From positions 124,001-188,000 of the forward strand of contig JASGGY010000003.1 of the NCBI GenBank assembly GCA_047602575.1: DNA of 64,000 nt, written 5' to 3'. This document shows positions 45,043 to 55,065 of this stretch, in pieces (the first letter of the stretch is position 1; each line of letters opens with the position of its first letter). The notes beneath the pieces were generated by a model that searched no databases, was not told the origin of the DNA, and worked only from the letters and a program-made list of their open reading frames with translations. The DNA comes from UBA1366 sp047602575. Its GTDB lineage: Bacteria; Bacillota; Clostridia; Oscillospirales; Ruminococcaceae. Both the position numbers and the translations under genes were made by a program.

Positions 45043-45218
45043 TAATTCCTCCTCTATATTATGCTTTTGAGCTTCTGACAAATTTAATACGATACAAAAG
45101 CTAAGGGTAAGTCAAACTCTTTTTCTTTTTTTTAAAAATTTCCTCGTTAAAATTTGGTTTACCGCAATATAAAGTTTTTAGTCCTTATTAGTAATTAAGG
45201 AATGAACAAATATTTTAG

Positions 45219-45287
45219 ATTATAGTATATCCTGTCTGAAAAATCAATACTATCGGCACGAACGGTATCATTTTCGGAACGAACGAT
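45219..45287 (-). promoter_or_regulatory. LytTR/AgrA-type regulated promoter of the RTX operon
   Basis: On the minus strand two direct 9-bp repeats, ATCGTTCGT (45287-45279) and ACCGTTCGT (45266-45258), are 12 bases apart, the spacing used by LytTR regulators; the second fits the consensus [TA][AC][CA]GTTN[AG][TG] fully, the first with one mismatch. A promoter TTGATT (45247-45242), 17 bases, TATAAT (45224-45219) follows. The RNA would start near 45212, about 170 bases before the first gene. The rest of 45082-45434 has no gene. Confidence 0.7.
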
Positions 45288-45434
45288 AATTCAAGTTAAT
45301 TTATTATGTGATAATATGTTAAAAAAGTCATTTTACCATATTACATCAATGCGAGGACGCTTTTTAGGTAGCAACTAGAAACTATAAGTTGTGACATGGC
45401 TGCTCCTTTCATCTCTACAAGCCTAAAATATATA

Positions 45435-45460
45435 ATGCTGCCTTTAACAGCAGCATTTTT
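45435..45460 (-). terminator. Terminator of the YyaL-like gene
   Basis: ATGCTGC / GCAGCAT stem just after the stop of the gene ending at 45464; T-rich on the plus strand side, weaker on the minus strand. Confidence 0.5.
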
Positions 45461-45463
45461 CGT

Positions 45464-47503
45464 CTATTTCATATCATATGAATCGAATACTTTTTCCAAA
45501 TCATGCACCGGTGCTTTGCATATACCATCATGGCAATAATAATACATCGTTCCATGCTCCGGAACAGGGTATGCGGCTGTGAATGGGGCAATTTGTAAAA
45601 GCTTTTCTGCATTATCAGGCGTTATTAACATCACATCCATCTCTGTCTTGCTTTTTTCAGAAAGATAATCAAGAATTTTTGAATTGATATCCGGTTCTGA
45701 CGATACACAAATTAAATTCTCCTGCGAATAAATTTCCCTCATTACAGAAAGCATAGCAAATGAAAATCCAGTGGGATAGGTTTTTGAGTGGGCAACCAAG
45801 AACCGTAGCTGTTTATCAAGTATTTGCTTCCATTTTTGCTCAGCTGTCAGCGATGCCAGTCTCTGCAATACATACGCCGTCACAGAATTTCCCGACGGCA
45901 TCGCGCTGTCAAACAGTTCTTTAGGACGACTGATTAATGGTTCACCGTCATCTGCATACAGATAGAATCCGCCGGTATTTTCATCTAAAAAATGTCGGCA
46001 AATCAAAGCACAAACATTGTTTGCCTTAACCAGATATTCCACCTTTAAGGTCGCATCGTAGAGTGCGATCATACCCCATGCGTAAAAAGCGTAATCGTCA
46101 AGCTTTCCTTCTCCGACCGCTTCTCCGTCCCGCCAGCGTACCCACAGCCTGCCGTCTTGATCCGTCAGTTTATTTTCAATGAATACCTGTGCTTTTTCTG
46201 CTGCATGTAAATATATTGGATTGCGAAAAATACGGTATGCACTGCTTAAGGCAGCAATCATCAGCCCATTCCACGAGGTCAGTATTTTATCGTCCTTTCG
46301 GAGTACAGTTCGATGCAGCCGATACATATACAGTTTTTCACATAATGCATTCATATTGCTGTCTTGATTCTCATAATCAGAATTTTCTAATAAATTGGGA
46401 ATGCTTCTGCCCTCGAAATTCCCGCTTTCCGTAATATCAAAATGCCGACAGAATGCTGCTCCGTCTGCATCACCGAGAACTTTTTTAACTTCCTCCGGCG
46501 TAAACACATAATACTTGCCCTCTACGCCTTGGCTATCTGCATCCTGCCCACAGAAAAACCCGCCGTTTTCATGCGTCAGCTCGCGCAAAATATAGTCAAT
46601 CGTCTTTTCGGAAATTGTCCGGTACAGCTCTTTTTTTGTAATCTGATATGCTTGTGTATATGCCAAAATCAGCAATGCATTGTCATACAGCATTTTCTCA
46701 AAATGTGGAACCAGCCATTTCTCATCTGTGGAATAGCGGGAAAATCCTCCGCCTAGGTGGTCAAAAATACCGCCGCGATACATCTGCACAAGCGTTTTTT
46801 CCGCAATCTGCAATGAAGCAGCAGCATCCTCCCTTTGCGCATACTTCATCAAAAAAAGCAAATTGTGCGCTGCTGGAAACTTGGGTGCTGTACCGAATCC
46901 GCCGTTTTTCACATCAAAGCTTTGCCGAAAAGCTTTTGCGCAAGCAGACAGCAGCTCTTTATCCGGTTCTTCCTGATTGTTCTCCGGTATAGGCGAATCC
47001 TGAAAATATGCTGTGATTTTCTCCGCAGAATCCGTCAAGCTGTTTCTGCTGTTTTGCCATAACTGCGTAACCTTACGCAGAAGATCGTCCAGCCCCGTCA
47101 AACCATAATGGGAGCTTTTCGGAAGATAAGTCCCTGCAAAAAAAGGCTTCTGCTCCGGCGTCATGAGGATTGTCATCGGCCATCCGCCGCTTCCTGTCAT
47201 TCCGGTGCAGACCGCCATATATACCGCATCAATATCCGGTCGCTCCTCCCGATCCACCTTAACGGCAATAAAATGCTCATTTAACAGCTTTGCGGTTTCC
47301 TCGTTCTCAAATGATTCCTGCTCCATCACATGGCACCAGTGGCAGGTGGAATATCCGATGCTAAGAAAAACCGGCTTATCCTCCTGCTTTGCCGCTGCAA
47401 AGGCTTCCTTGCTCCACGGATACCAGTTCACCGGATTGTGTGCATGCTGCAGGAGATACGGCGATTTTTCATCTATCAGACGGTTAGTATATGGATGTTC
47501 CAA
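45464..47503 (-). CDS. YyaL-type thioredoxin-domain/DUF255 protein
   Basis: 679 residues. The thioredoxin-like N-terminal domain (about 1-165) has STCHWCHVMEQESFE, with the CxxC in a Trp-His context, and GGWPMTILMTPE. The rest is an alpha/alpha toroid like those of glycan epimerases/hydrolases (SRYSTDEKWLVPHFEKMLYDNALLI; TSWNGLMIAALSSAYRIF). The family (spermatogenesis-associated protein 20) is wide-spread but its reaction is not settled. TTG 47503 is the start, with GGGGAGG seven bases before it. It is monocistronic. Confidence 0.88.
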   Translation of the reverse strand: MEHPYTNRLIDEKSPYLLQHAHNPVNWYPWSKEAFAAAKQEDKPVFLSIGYSTCHWCHVMEQESFENEETAKLLNEHFIAVKVDREERPDIDAVYMAVCTGMTGSGGWPMTILMTPEQKPFFAGTYLPKSSHYGLTGLDDLLRKVTQLWQNSRNSLTDSAEKITAYFQDSPIPENNQEEPDKELLSACAKAFRQSFDVKNGGFGTAPKFPAAHNLLFLMKYAQREDAAASLQIAEKTLVQMYRGGIFDHLGGGFSRYSTDEKWLVPHFEKMLYDNALLILAYTQAYQITKKELYRTISEKTIDYILRELTHENGGFFCGQDADSQGVEGKYYVFTPEEVKKVLGDADGAAFCRHFDITESGNFEGRSIPNLLENSDYENQDSNMNALCEKLYMYRLHRTVLRKDDKILTSWNGLMIAALSSAYRIFRNPIYLHAAEKAQVFIENKLTDQDGRLWVRWRDGEAVGEGKLDDYAFYAWGMIALYDATLKVEYLVKANNVCALICRHFLDENTGGFYLYADDGEPLISRPKELFDSAMPSGNSVTAYVLQRLASLTAEQKWKQILDKQLRFLVAHSKTYPTGFSFAMLSVMREIYSQENLICVSSEPDINSKILDYLSEKSKTEMDVMLITPDNAEKLLQIAPFTAAYPVPEHGTMYYYCHDGICKAPVHDLEKVFDSYDMK

Positions 47504-47669
47504 AACAGTTCCTCCCCGTGTAAACTAATTCCTATTATAATTTCCGTTTCTTCTTTCACTTATTCATCTATGCGAGTAATGCGCTTCATCAGTCCTGTTT
47601 CCTTCTCACCATTTTTGTATAAACCCATCTACATATGTCAAACATCTTAATAAAAAAGGATAAATGCAT

Positions 47670-48473
47670 ATGAGGAAGTCCGAATACTTCAGCGGCTGTT
47701 ATTTCAAGCACCAGAAGGGCAGCAGAACAGTTGCCTTTATTGCTGGAAAAACCCGCTCCGAACGTTTTCTGCAAGTCATCACTAACGAGGGTTCTTACAA
47801 TATTGAAAGCACCGACAACAATCATTTCAGCCATAAGGGAATTCACATTCACATCAATCAGCCGAATCTCGCCATGAGCGGCTGTATTCGTTACGGCGCA
47901 ATTACTCCAATTCGGTGTGACATTATGGGCCCGTTCAAATATTTTCCCATGGAGTGCAGACATGCGATTATCAGCTTGTATCACACCCTGTCAGGAACGC
48001 TTAATATTAACGATGAAGCCATAGATTTCACCGACGGCACAGGTTATATCGAAAAAGACAGCGGAACTTCATTCCCGAAATCCTACCTTTGGCTGCAAAG
48101 CAACGACTTCCCGAAAAAAGCTTGTGTTATGATTTCTATCGCCGATATTCCGTTTTGCGCAACAAGCTTTCAGGGCTGCATTTGCGTGATTTGGTATCAA
48201 GGAAAAGAATTTCGGCTCGCAACCTACCTCGGTGTCCGTGTGATTGTCTGCGATGAAAAGCAGGTCATTCTTTCGCAAGGAAACCTGCTTCTGATTGCTG
48301 ACCTTGTTCCGTCAAAATCAGCGCACCCTCTGCATGCTCCGTCCAAAGGCAGAATGTCAAGAACCATACGCGAAAGTTTGTCCTGTAAAGCAAGGGTTAG
48401 GTTTTACAAAAACAGCCGACTTGTTTTCGATATGGAAAGTGAAAACTGCAGTTATGAAGCCGTGAATATATAA
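47670..48473 (+). CDS. Tocopherol cyclase-like protein
   Basis: 267 residues. The N-terminus YFSGCYFKHQKGSRTVAFIAG and the later GPFKYFPMECRHAIISLYHTLSGTL and GYIEKDSGTSFPKSYLWLQSNDFP follow the tocopherol cyclase / hydroxyneurosporene synthase-like lipocalin pattern, in which W/H/E residues line the pocket. Firmicute members have no known tocopherol pathway, so the ligand is likely another lipid. ATG 47670 is eight bases from AAGGA; ATG 47664 is too close. It is transcribed away from the YyaL-like gene. Confidence 0.75.
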   Translation: MRKSEYFSGCYFKHQKGSRTVAFIAGKTRSERFLQVITNEGSYNIESTDNNHFSHKGIHIHINQPNLAMSGCIRYGAITPIRCDIMGPFKYFPMECRHAIISLYHTLSGTLNINDEAIDFTDGTGYIEKDSGTSFPKSYLWLQSNDFPKKACVMISIADIPFCATSFQGCICVIWYQGKEFRLATYLGVRVIVCDEKQVILSQGNLLLIADLVPSKSAHPLHAPSKGRMSRTIRESLSCKARVRFYKNSRLVFDMESENCSYEAVNI

Positions 48474-48532
48474 ATAAAACGGTGTAATTCTAATCCTTTT
48501 TGAGATTAAACACTTTTAATCGTGAAGTAGTA

Positions 48533-49963
48533 TTAATCCAAATCATTTTGTGCGGGGTTATCCAGAAGTTTTCCCGTATAATCAAACCTTGAACCGTGAC
48601 AGGGACAATCCCAGCTCAACTCGTCAGGATTCCATTCAAGCTGACACCCCAAGTGAGGACAGCGCACTGATACGACAAACACCTCTCCGTCCTCATTTTT
48701 ATAAACCCCCATCTTCTTACTCTCACATTCCACAATACCCCCATGCCCGCAGAGAAGCTCCTTTTCCTGTTCCGCGGGAATGGAAAAAAGCTCTGCGGAT
48801 ATACCTTTTACTGCTTTTATTCCGTCTTGTACAAGCTGCTTTGCGGACGCGGATAAATGAAATCTCTGAGGTGAAAATACAGGATACGGATGGGCGTTTC
48901 CGGCTATCAGCTCGGAAATCGCCATCGCGGACACCATTGAACTTGTCATTCCCCACTTCTGAAATCCGGTTGCGACATAAACATCAGGAGTTGAGGACGA
49001 GAATTGCCCGATGTACGGAACATCGTCCATCGGTATGCAGTCCTGCGCAGACCAGTGCGCAGCTTCACGGCTTTCCGGAAAATATTTTTTCGCCGCCCGA
49101 CGCAGCTCCTCATACTTTCCGCTGACAGAATTTTCGCCTGTCCGATGACCTCCGCCGCCCATCAGCAAAAAGCCACCGCTGCTGCGAAACGACAGTCCGT
49201 CCTCGTCAATTCCCAGATACATTCCTGAAAGCTGCGGGGCATTCTCCAAGGCAAGCACATAGGAACGCTCCTGATGCATTCTCATAAAATAATATCCCGG
49301 CGTGTTAATAAACGGAAAATGCGAAGCAATCACTATTTTTTCTGCAGTAACTTTACCATGCTCCGTCAGCAATTCATTTTCCAGAAGCTCCATCACCCTT
49401 GTGTTCTCATAGATTTCAAGTTGTTCCGTGATAGCTTGTAAAAATTTAAGCGGATGAAATTGTGCCTGACCGTTAAACTTCAGCGCACCCGCTATTTCAA
49501 ACGGCAAATCGGTTTCTTTCGTTATTTCAGCCTGAATCCCTAACCTGTGCGCCGCAGAAAGCTCTTTTTCAAGCAATTCCGTATCCCCGCACGAATAAAG
49601 AAACGCGCTGCGCTCCTCAAACATACAGTCAACTTGTTCTTCTTTTATAATCCGCCGATATTCGTCAATCGTTCTGCGGTTTGCTTCGGCATACTGCGAA
49701 GCCTTTTCCTCACCGAAATTGCGAATCAAGCCGTCATAAATTAATCCGTGCTGTAAGGTAATCTTCGCAGTGGTATGTCCGGTCTGACCGCTACCGATTC
49801 GGTTTGCTTCAAGAATTACACAGGAAATGCCGCGTTTTTTCAGAAAATACCCTATCAACGCGCCCGCCATGCCAGCACCGACAACAGCAACCTTCGTCTG
49901 AATATCCGATTTCAAGCTTTCGCGGGACGGTATCTGCACATCCTGTTCCCAAATGGATTTCAT
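48533..49963 (-). CDS. FAD-dependent oxidoreductase with C-terminal Rieske domain
   Basis: 476 residues. An N-terminal DAO-type FAD domain (VAVVGAGMAGALIGYFLKKRG at about 25-45; GQTGHTTAKIT; ATGFQKWGMTSSMVSAMAISELI) is followed by a Rieske [2Fe-2S] domain (about 395-476) with CPHLGC...CPCHGS ligands. Such YhfW-like proteins pass electrons from a flavin to the Fe-S centre; the substrate is unknown. ATG 49963 is preceded by GGGCGG nine bases away. It follows the splB gene by 17 bases, so the two probably form an operon. Confidence 0.88.
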   Translation of the reverse strand: MKSIWEQDVQIPSRESLKSDIQTKVAVVGAGMAGALIGYFLKKRGISCVILEANRIGSGQTGHTTAKITLQHGLIYDGLIRNFGEEKASQYAEANRRTIDEYRRIIKEEQVDCMFEERSAFLYSCGDTELLEKELSAAHRLGIQAEITKETDLPFEIAGALKFNGQAQFHPLKFLQAITEQLEIYENTRVMELLENELLTEHGKVTAEKIVIASHFPFINTPGYYFMRMHQERSYVLALENAPQLSGMYLGIDEDGLSFRSSGGFLLMGGGGHRTGENSVSGKYEELRRAAKKYFPESREAAHWSAQDCIPMDDVPYIGQFSSSTPDVYVATGFQKWGMTSSMVSAMAISELIAGNAHPYPVFSPQRFHLSASAKQLVQDGIKAVKGISAELFSIPAEQEKELLCGHGGIVECESKKMGVYKNEDGEVFVVSVRCPHLGCQLEWNPDELSWDCPCHGSRFDYTGKLLDNPAQNDLD

Positions 49964-49980
49964 CAAAATTTACCGCCCTT

Positions 49981-50976
49981 TCAGCAGATATATGCAATTT
50001 TCGCTTCCGGAAGCTTTTGCGCAAGCTCAGCTTTTAAAAGCTCCTCCGCACGCTGACGGACTTTCTGATTATACCCAAACTTTCCGCGCGCTCTGCCGGT
50101 CATTAAGTTTTTATCATAAAGCTCCGGCACGTTCGGGAAAGCATCTTGATTAATAAAACGGTGAATATTGCTGTATGTCATTAAAATAATCTCCACCACA
50201 AGTTGACGTTTGAGCTTCGGCGAAAGCAAATCCGCAAGCTGCGTAATCAGCTCCGCGTACAATTTCTCCCAGCCGTCCACCAAAACAACCGGTGCAATCA
50301 GCAGCCCCGTGGGATAACCGGCTTCGCACATACGATTCGCCGCGTCAATCCGCTTTTCGAGCGGAGAAGTTCCGAGTTCGATTTTCTGTATAATCTCTTG
50401 TGGATTCACGCTCATGCGGAAAATTGTTTTGCCGCCGTGATTTAAATTTAAAAGCGGCTCGACTTGATGAAATTTTGTGGGAAACGTAATCCTCCCCTGC
50501 CCGACTTGAGCGAATTGCAGAATTGTCCATTCGAGATTACCCGTAATGGTGTTTTCCAGCACCAAGTCGCTGTTGCTGCCGATTTCAAAGGTCATGGGGC
50601 ATTCGGACTTTTGCGCTGTGCGAATTAATTTATCCAGCATTTGTTCACGATTGACAAACAGCCGCAGATAGGAGCATTTGTTGTAATTGCAGACTAGATA
50701 GCAGTACAGGCACATCGCACTGCACCCCGACGAAGTATACGGAACCAGAAAATCTGAAATCTTATGATTTTCGGTGTACTTGTGCGTTTTTCGCACACCG
50801 AGAATCAGATGCCGTTTCATTTTCGCAAAATCCGAATTCGGTCTGCTAATCATTTCATCGATACGGTTATGGCTGTCGATCGGATGCCACTCCAGCGCGC
50901 TGAATTGCTCATGAAGCTGCTTTCCCAAAGGATAATCCAGAACAGCCGGTTCGTAATATACGCAATCAAAGTTCAT
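49981..50976 (-). CDS. splB: Spore photoproduct lyase
   Basis: 331 residues of the radical SAM family. The Fe-S motif is GCSAMCLYCYL (Cx3Cx2C, about 85-94), and the SplB-type segments NREQMLDKLIRTAQKSECPMTFEIGSNSDLVLENTI, RMSVNPQEIIQKIELGTSPLEKRIDA and ARGKFGYNQKVR are present. It reverses the thymine dimer type formed in spore DNA. This gene supports a spore-forming host. I chose ATG 50976 over 50988; GGGTGAT lies just before it. It overlaps no other gene. Confidence 0.9.
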   Translation of the reverse strand: MNFDCVYYEPAVLDYPLGKQLHEQFSALEWHPIDSHNRIDEMISRPNSDFAKMKRHLILGVRKTHKYTENHKISDFLVPYTSSGCSAMCLYCYLVCNYNKCSYLRLFVNREQMLDKLIRTAQKSECPMTFEIGSNSDLVLENTITGNLEWTILQFAQVGQGRITFPTKFHQVEPLLNLNHGGKTIFRMSVNPQEIIQKIELGTSPLEKRIDAANRMCEAGYPTGLLIAPVVLVDGWEKLYAELITQLADLLSPKLKRQLVVEIILMTYSNIHRFINQDAFPNVPELYDKNLMTGRARGKFGYNQKVRQRAEELLKAELAQKLPEAKIAYIC

Positions 50977-51067
50977 TTCATCACCCACAATCAGTATTTC
51001 CGGATTTTGACGTTTTAACCGCTCCGGCTTATTGCGTTGCCTATTAAGCCGAACATTTTTTTTGAAT

Positions 51068-51100
51068 ACAAAAATACCGCCGATTTGCGGTCGGCGGTAT
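51068..51100 (-). terminator. Terminator of the BspA-like gene
   Basis: ACCGCCGA / TCGGCGGT stem (51076-51098), followed on the minus strand by ATTTTTGT. Confidence 0.85.
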
Positions 51101-51170
51101 AATTGGTTTTAATAATCTATAATATCGGACGATTTCTTAGCAATTTTAATGCATGAAACGTCAAATCCAT

Positions 51171-54100
51171 CTACGCTTTTTTCCGATTTTTCCTCTTAAC
51201 AGCGAACAGTCCTACCGCGCCCGAAAGTGCTATGAGCGCGAGTAATCCGCCTGCGGAAAGTCCTGTGCTAACCGACGGCGTGGCATCGCTGTTTGAACTC
51301 GTGTCTGATGAGCTGCTTGAATCCGCATCGGACGAGCTGTCAGTGTCTGAGCTGTCGTTCGAACTCGTATCAGCGGCGATTATGGCAAACTCTTTCGTCA
51401 GCGTTCCGGTGTAATTTCCGATGCCCGTCACGGTGATTTGCGCAGTTCCAACCTCGGTGTTCGAGCTGTATGTTACAGTGAAATCCGTTCCCTCGGTCAG
51501 ACCGTCAATTGTAACAACTGGAGCTATTGCATCGCCTGTGTAAACAAAGCTGTCACTGTCAATTGCGGCGGTTAGTCCGCTTATGTCCTTGGCTTGAACA
51601 GTCACAGTAAAGCTTCCCGAAAGAACATCGTAATTATCCCCCGCGTTAATTTCGTAATAAACCGTGTAGCTTCCTGCGCTGGTGAACGACGGAATATCGC
51701 CGCTAAAGGTTGTTCCATCAAGGCTGTAAGCGATTGTTGCGCCGTCGGGCAGGGTTATGTCAGCGGTTGGCGTTGCGCCGTTTTTGTCGAAAACAACACT
51801 TACGTCGCCGACAGAAGCCGTTATCGCCGCCTTATCGATTTCAACTGTTACGCTTCCTGTAATACTGTCATAATTCGTCATGGAAACAACATAGTCAATG
51901 GTGTAGGTTCCGACATCGGTAAACTTAAGCACGTCGGAGCTTACCGCTTCGCCGCCCATGCTGAATGAAATCGTCGCTCCTGTTGGCACAGTGTAAGTTA
52001 AGCCATGCTCGCTTCCGTCGTAGTTTGTTTTTATTCCACTGATGGAAAATCCTGCGATTGATGAATTGATAATCTTAACCGTCGCCGAGCCTGTAACGTC
52101 ATCATAATTCGCTTTTGTTACCTTGTAGTAAACCTTGTAATTTCCGACATCGGTGTAGCTCGGGTTTGTCGCGGTGTAATTTGTTCCGTCGGTGCTGTAG
52201 GTTACAGTTGCGCCATCGGGGGCGGTTACACTGATTGAAGCGAAAACGCCGTCGTAGGTTTTATCAACTCCTGAAGCTGATACGCCTGTGAGGGTTGCGG
52301 GGGTGATTGTAAATGATGTGAGCTTTTCTCCTGTATAGTTGCCCAGACCGTAAATTGTTACACCAGCAGTTCCTACGTTTGTGTTGTCGGAATAAGCGAC
52401 GGTGAAATCCGTGCCTTCGGTTAAGCCAGCTATTGTCACGGTCGGGGTTTTCGCCGTGCCGTCGTAGGTGTAAACCGTCTGGGAAAGCGTTGGAGTTAAG
52501 CCTGAAATCGAGGCAGGTGAAATCGTAAAGTCCGTGGACCTAGAATCTGAATAATTCCCGATTCCTGTGATTGTCGCTGTCGCTGTTCCTGCATTTGTGT
52601 TGTCGGAATAAGTGACGGTGAAGTCAGTTCCCTCTGTCAGTCCTGCGATTGTCACGGTCGGGGTTTTTGCCGTGCCGTCGTATACGTAGGAAGTATTTGA
52701 CAGATTGAATGTCTTCCAGTAAATCGTAGCTGGGGAGATATAAAAATACCTCGTTATATTATTATAGTAATTTCCGATTCCGTTAATGGTGACAGTTTCC
52801 ATTCCCACATTTATGTTGTTGGAATATGTAACGGTAAAGTCCTTGCCCGCAGTCAGTCCATCGATTGTTACAGTCGGTTTTTTAGCTTTTCCGTCATATG
52901 TGTAATATTCTTGCGAAAACGAAGGAACAAGATTTGAAATTGAGGCTTGGGCGATTACTACCGTTTCGGTTGATTCTATGTCGGCGTAATTTGCTTTTAT
53001 TACCTTATAATAAACGGTGTAATTTCCGACATCGGTGTAGCTCGGGTTTGTCGCGGTATAGTTTGTTCCATCGGTGCTGTATGTTATTGTTGCGCCGGTG
53101 GGGGCGGTTACGCTGATTGAAGCAGGGTTGCCGTCATAGGTTCTGCTAACACCCTCCGACGTGACGTCAGCGGTCATGTCAAGCTTTGTGATAATAATCT
53201 GCGCCGAGCCTGTCACGTTGTTATAATTCGGTTTTGTTACTTTGTAATAAATGGTATACTCGCCGGCATCGATATAACTCGGGTTTGTCGCGGTGTAGTT
53301 TATGCCGTCGGTGCTGTAGGTTACAGTTGCGCCATCGGGGGCGGTTACGCTGATTGAAGCCGCGCTGCCGTCGTAGGGTTTGTTAACGCCTGAAGCGGAA
53401 ACGCCGGAGGTCATGTCAAGCTTTGTGATTTCAAAAGTTTTTGTGATTGATCCTATATAGTTTCCTTCACCCCAAACTGTCACTACGGCTGTTCCGGCGT
53501 TTGTGTTTAAATAATATGTAACTGTATAGTCAGTGCCTTCGGTCAGCCCTGGAATTGACACCGAGGGTGTTTTGGCTGCTCCGTCATAGACATAGCTTGT
53601 TGTGAAAAGTGTTGCAGTGTGGAGCGAGATATCAGATGCGTTTGAATAATTAATAGAATTAGCGCTGGCATATGTTTCGGCATTCGAGCCTACGCAACAA
53701 TAGATGGTCAAGCCACTGCAGTTATAAAATGCACAAGATCCTATGCTCGTCACGCTTGACGGGATTGTAATGCTTGTCAAGTCGGAACTGGAGTAAAAAC
53801 AACGAAATGCAGACTCTCCTATGCTCGTCACGCTGGATGGGATTTTTACGCTTGTCAAGTCGTAACAATCTCGAAATGTACTATCTTGTATGCTTGTCAC
53901 GCTAGATGGGATTGTGATGCTGGTCAGGTGGGTGCAGTCCGCAAATGCAGAATTTCCTATACTAGTCACGCCATATGGGATTGTGATGCTGGTCAATTTG
54001 TAGCAACCCAAAAATGCAAAAGATCCTATGTTGGTCACATTGTCAGGGATTATGATGCTGGTCAGGTTGATGCAACCAGCAAATGCCCGATCCCCTATGC

Positions 54101-54413
54101 TCTCAACGCCGTCAGGAATTGTAATGTTTCCCAAGTCGCCATTGTATGCAAATGCACTATTTCCTATGCTCGTAACTCTCTTTCCGTCAATAGTGTTCGG
54201 AATTGTCAGATTCCACTCCGAGCCAGAATATTTACTAATCTCAACAGTGCCGTTGTCAAGCACATCATACTGGTAATCCCCGCTCGTAATAAGCGCGCTC
54301 GCCGTAATCGCCTTGTCAAAAATCCCGCCGATGCCCGATGGCACTGCGCTGACCGCAACGCTCAAAAGCATGACCGCCGCGGAAACCCCTGCCATAATTT
54401 TTTTTGATTTCAT
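51171..54413 (-). CDS. Large surface protein: BspA-like LRR plus repeated beta domains
   Basis: 1080 residues. A signal peptide (KKIMAGVSAAVMLLSVAVSAVPS...A) is followed by BspA-type leucine-rich repeats (about 60-240; units of 23 such as LTSITIPSSVTSIGSCAFYNCSGL). From about 275 to 1010 come about a dozen repeated beta modules of two kinds (YDGTAKTPTVTIAGLTEGTDFTVTYSDNTNAGTA type and GVSASGVDKTYDGVFASISVTAPDGATVTYSTDGTNYTA type, MBG-like). A Ser/Asp-rich stretch, one TM helix and a KRKNRKK tail anchor it. No classical LPxTG is seen; a sortase-like PSVSTG precedes the helix. It probably binds host or food polymers. ATG 54413 follows GAGAGG. Confidence 0.85.
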   Translation of the reverse strand: MKSKKIMAGVSAAVMLLSVAVSAVPSGIGGIFDKAITASALITSGDYQYDVLDNGTVEISKYSGSEWNLTIPNTIDGKRVTSIGNSAFAYNGDLGNITIPDGVESIGDRAFAGCINLTSIIIPDNVTNIGSFAFLGCYKLTSITIPYGVTSIGNSAFADCTHLTSITIPSSVTSIQDSTFRDCYDLTSVKIPSSVTSIGESAFRCFYSSSDLTSITIPSSVTSIGSCAFYNCSGLTIYCCVGSNAETYASANSINYSNASDISLHTATLFTTSYVYDGAAKTPSVSIPGLTEGTDYTVTYYLNTNAGTAVVTVWGEGNYIGSITKTFEITKLDMTSGVSASGVNKPYDGSAASISVTAPDGATVTYSTDGINYTATNPSYIDAGEYTIYYKVTKPNYNNVTGSAQIIITKLDMTADVTSEGVSRTYDGNPASISVTAPTGATITYSTDGTNYTATNPSYTDVGNYTVYYKVIKANYADIESTETVVIAQASISNLVPSFSQEYYTYDGKAKKPTVTIDGLTAGKDFTVTYSNNINVGMETVTINGIGNYYNNITRYFYISPATIYWKTFNLSNTSYVYDGTAKTPTVTIAGLTEGTDFTVTYSDNTNAGTATATITGIGNYSDSRSTDFTISPASISGLTPTLSQTVYTYDGTAKTPTVTIAGLTEGTDFTVAYSDNTNVGTAGVTIYGLGNYTGEKLTSFTITPATLTGVSASGVDKTYDGVFASISVTAPDGATVTYSTDGTNYTATNPSYTDVGNYKVYYKVTKANYDDVTGSATVKIINSSIAGFSISGIKTNYDGSEHGLTYTVPTGATISFSMGGEAVSSDVLKFTDVGTYTIDYVVSMTNYDSITGSVTVEIDKAAITASVGDVSVVFDKNGATPTADITLPDGATIAYSLDGTTFSGDIPSFTSAGSYTVYYEINAGDNYDVLSGSFTVTVQAKDISGLTAAIDSDSFVYTGDAIAPVVTIDGLTEGTDFTVTYSSNTEVGTAQITVTGIGNYTGTLTKEFAIIAADTSSNDSSDTDSSSDADSSSSSDTSSNSDATPSVSTGLSAGGLLALIALSGAVGLFAVKRKNRKKA

Positions 54414-54595
54414 AATATTACAGACCTCTCTGCCCGTTATAGGCATGAATTGTTATTTTAATAATATACCTCTCGTCGTAATTTGTCAATAGATTTAAGA
54501 GATTCGACTAGAAATATTCTTGGATGTGCAATACATATTGGGCAAAGAAAGCGGACAAGGTCACTTGGCATTGAGTGCCTGTTTTGGCGTTGATT

Positions 54596-54901
54596 TTATT
54601 TTTGAAATACTGTGCTGATAAAAGTAACCGGCTTATGATTTCGCCCCGCATACTCGGTTATACATGATTTCCTGTTTCCAATCCATAGCAGCATATCCGA
54701 ATTGTCAACCATGAATCTATCGCATTCTTCGTAGCAGCCATCCTTATACTGCTTGCTGACGAATATAACTGCATCTGCTTTTCCATGAATCTTATAGTAA
54801 AAATCACACCACAGTTCTTTGAAACCTTTTACCTGATTCTCTGTTCTTACATCCTCTCCCTTGATTTGAAATCCTGAAATTGTGCAGAATTTTGGCTTCA
54901 T
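54596..54901 (-). CDS. DUF1273/SLOG-like short protein
   Basis: 101 residues. ADAVIFVSKQYKDGCYEECDRFMVDNSDMLLWIGNRKSCITEYAGRNHKPVTFI resembles the C-terminal half of DUF1273/YpsA-like SLOG proteins (nucleotide-derivative binding). The usual N-terminal half with the TGHRP motif is missing, and the first residues (MKPKFCTISGFQ) look like a shortened version of it. It could be an internally deleted remnant. AGGAG precedes ATG 54901 (GAGAGGTCAAA). Confidence 0.5.
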   Translation of the reverse strand: MKPKFCTISGFQIKGEDVRTENQVKGFKELWCDFYYKIHGKADAVIFVSKQYKDGCYEECDRFMVDNSDMLLWIGNRKSCITEYAGRNHKPVTFISTVFQK

Positions 54902-55065
54902 TTTGACCTCTCCTTTTTTGATTGCAATATTAATCCCTTCACTTCTTACATTTGAATACCTTCTTTCATTCCTGCTCCTCCGATATGCTGTGCATTCATT
55001 TTTATCTTTGGTACGTTAATTCAACAAATTATGATTTGAAATATACACTTAAAGCTATTATGCCA

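Noticed and set aside
51600..53600. CRISPR-like regular repeats
   Set aside because: The repeats are in-frame protein modules of unequal length within the BspA-like gene, without constant short repeats and unique spacers.
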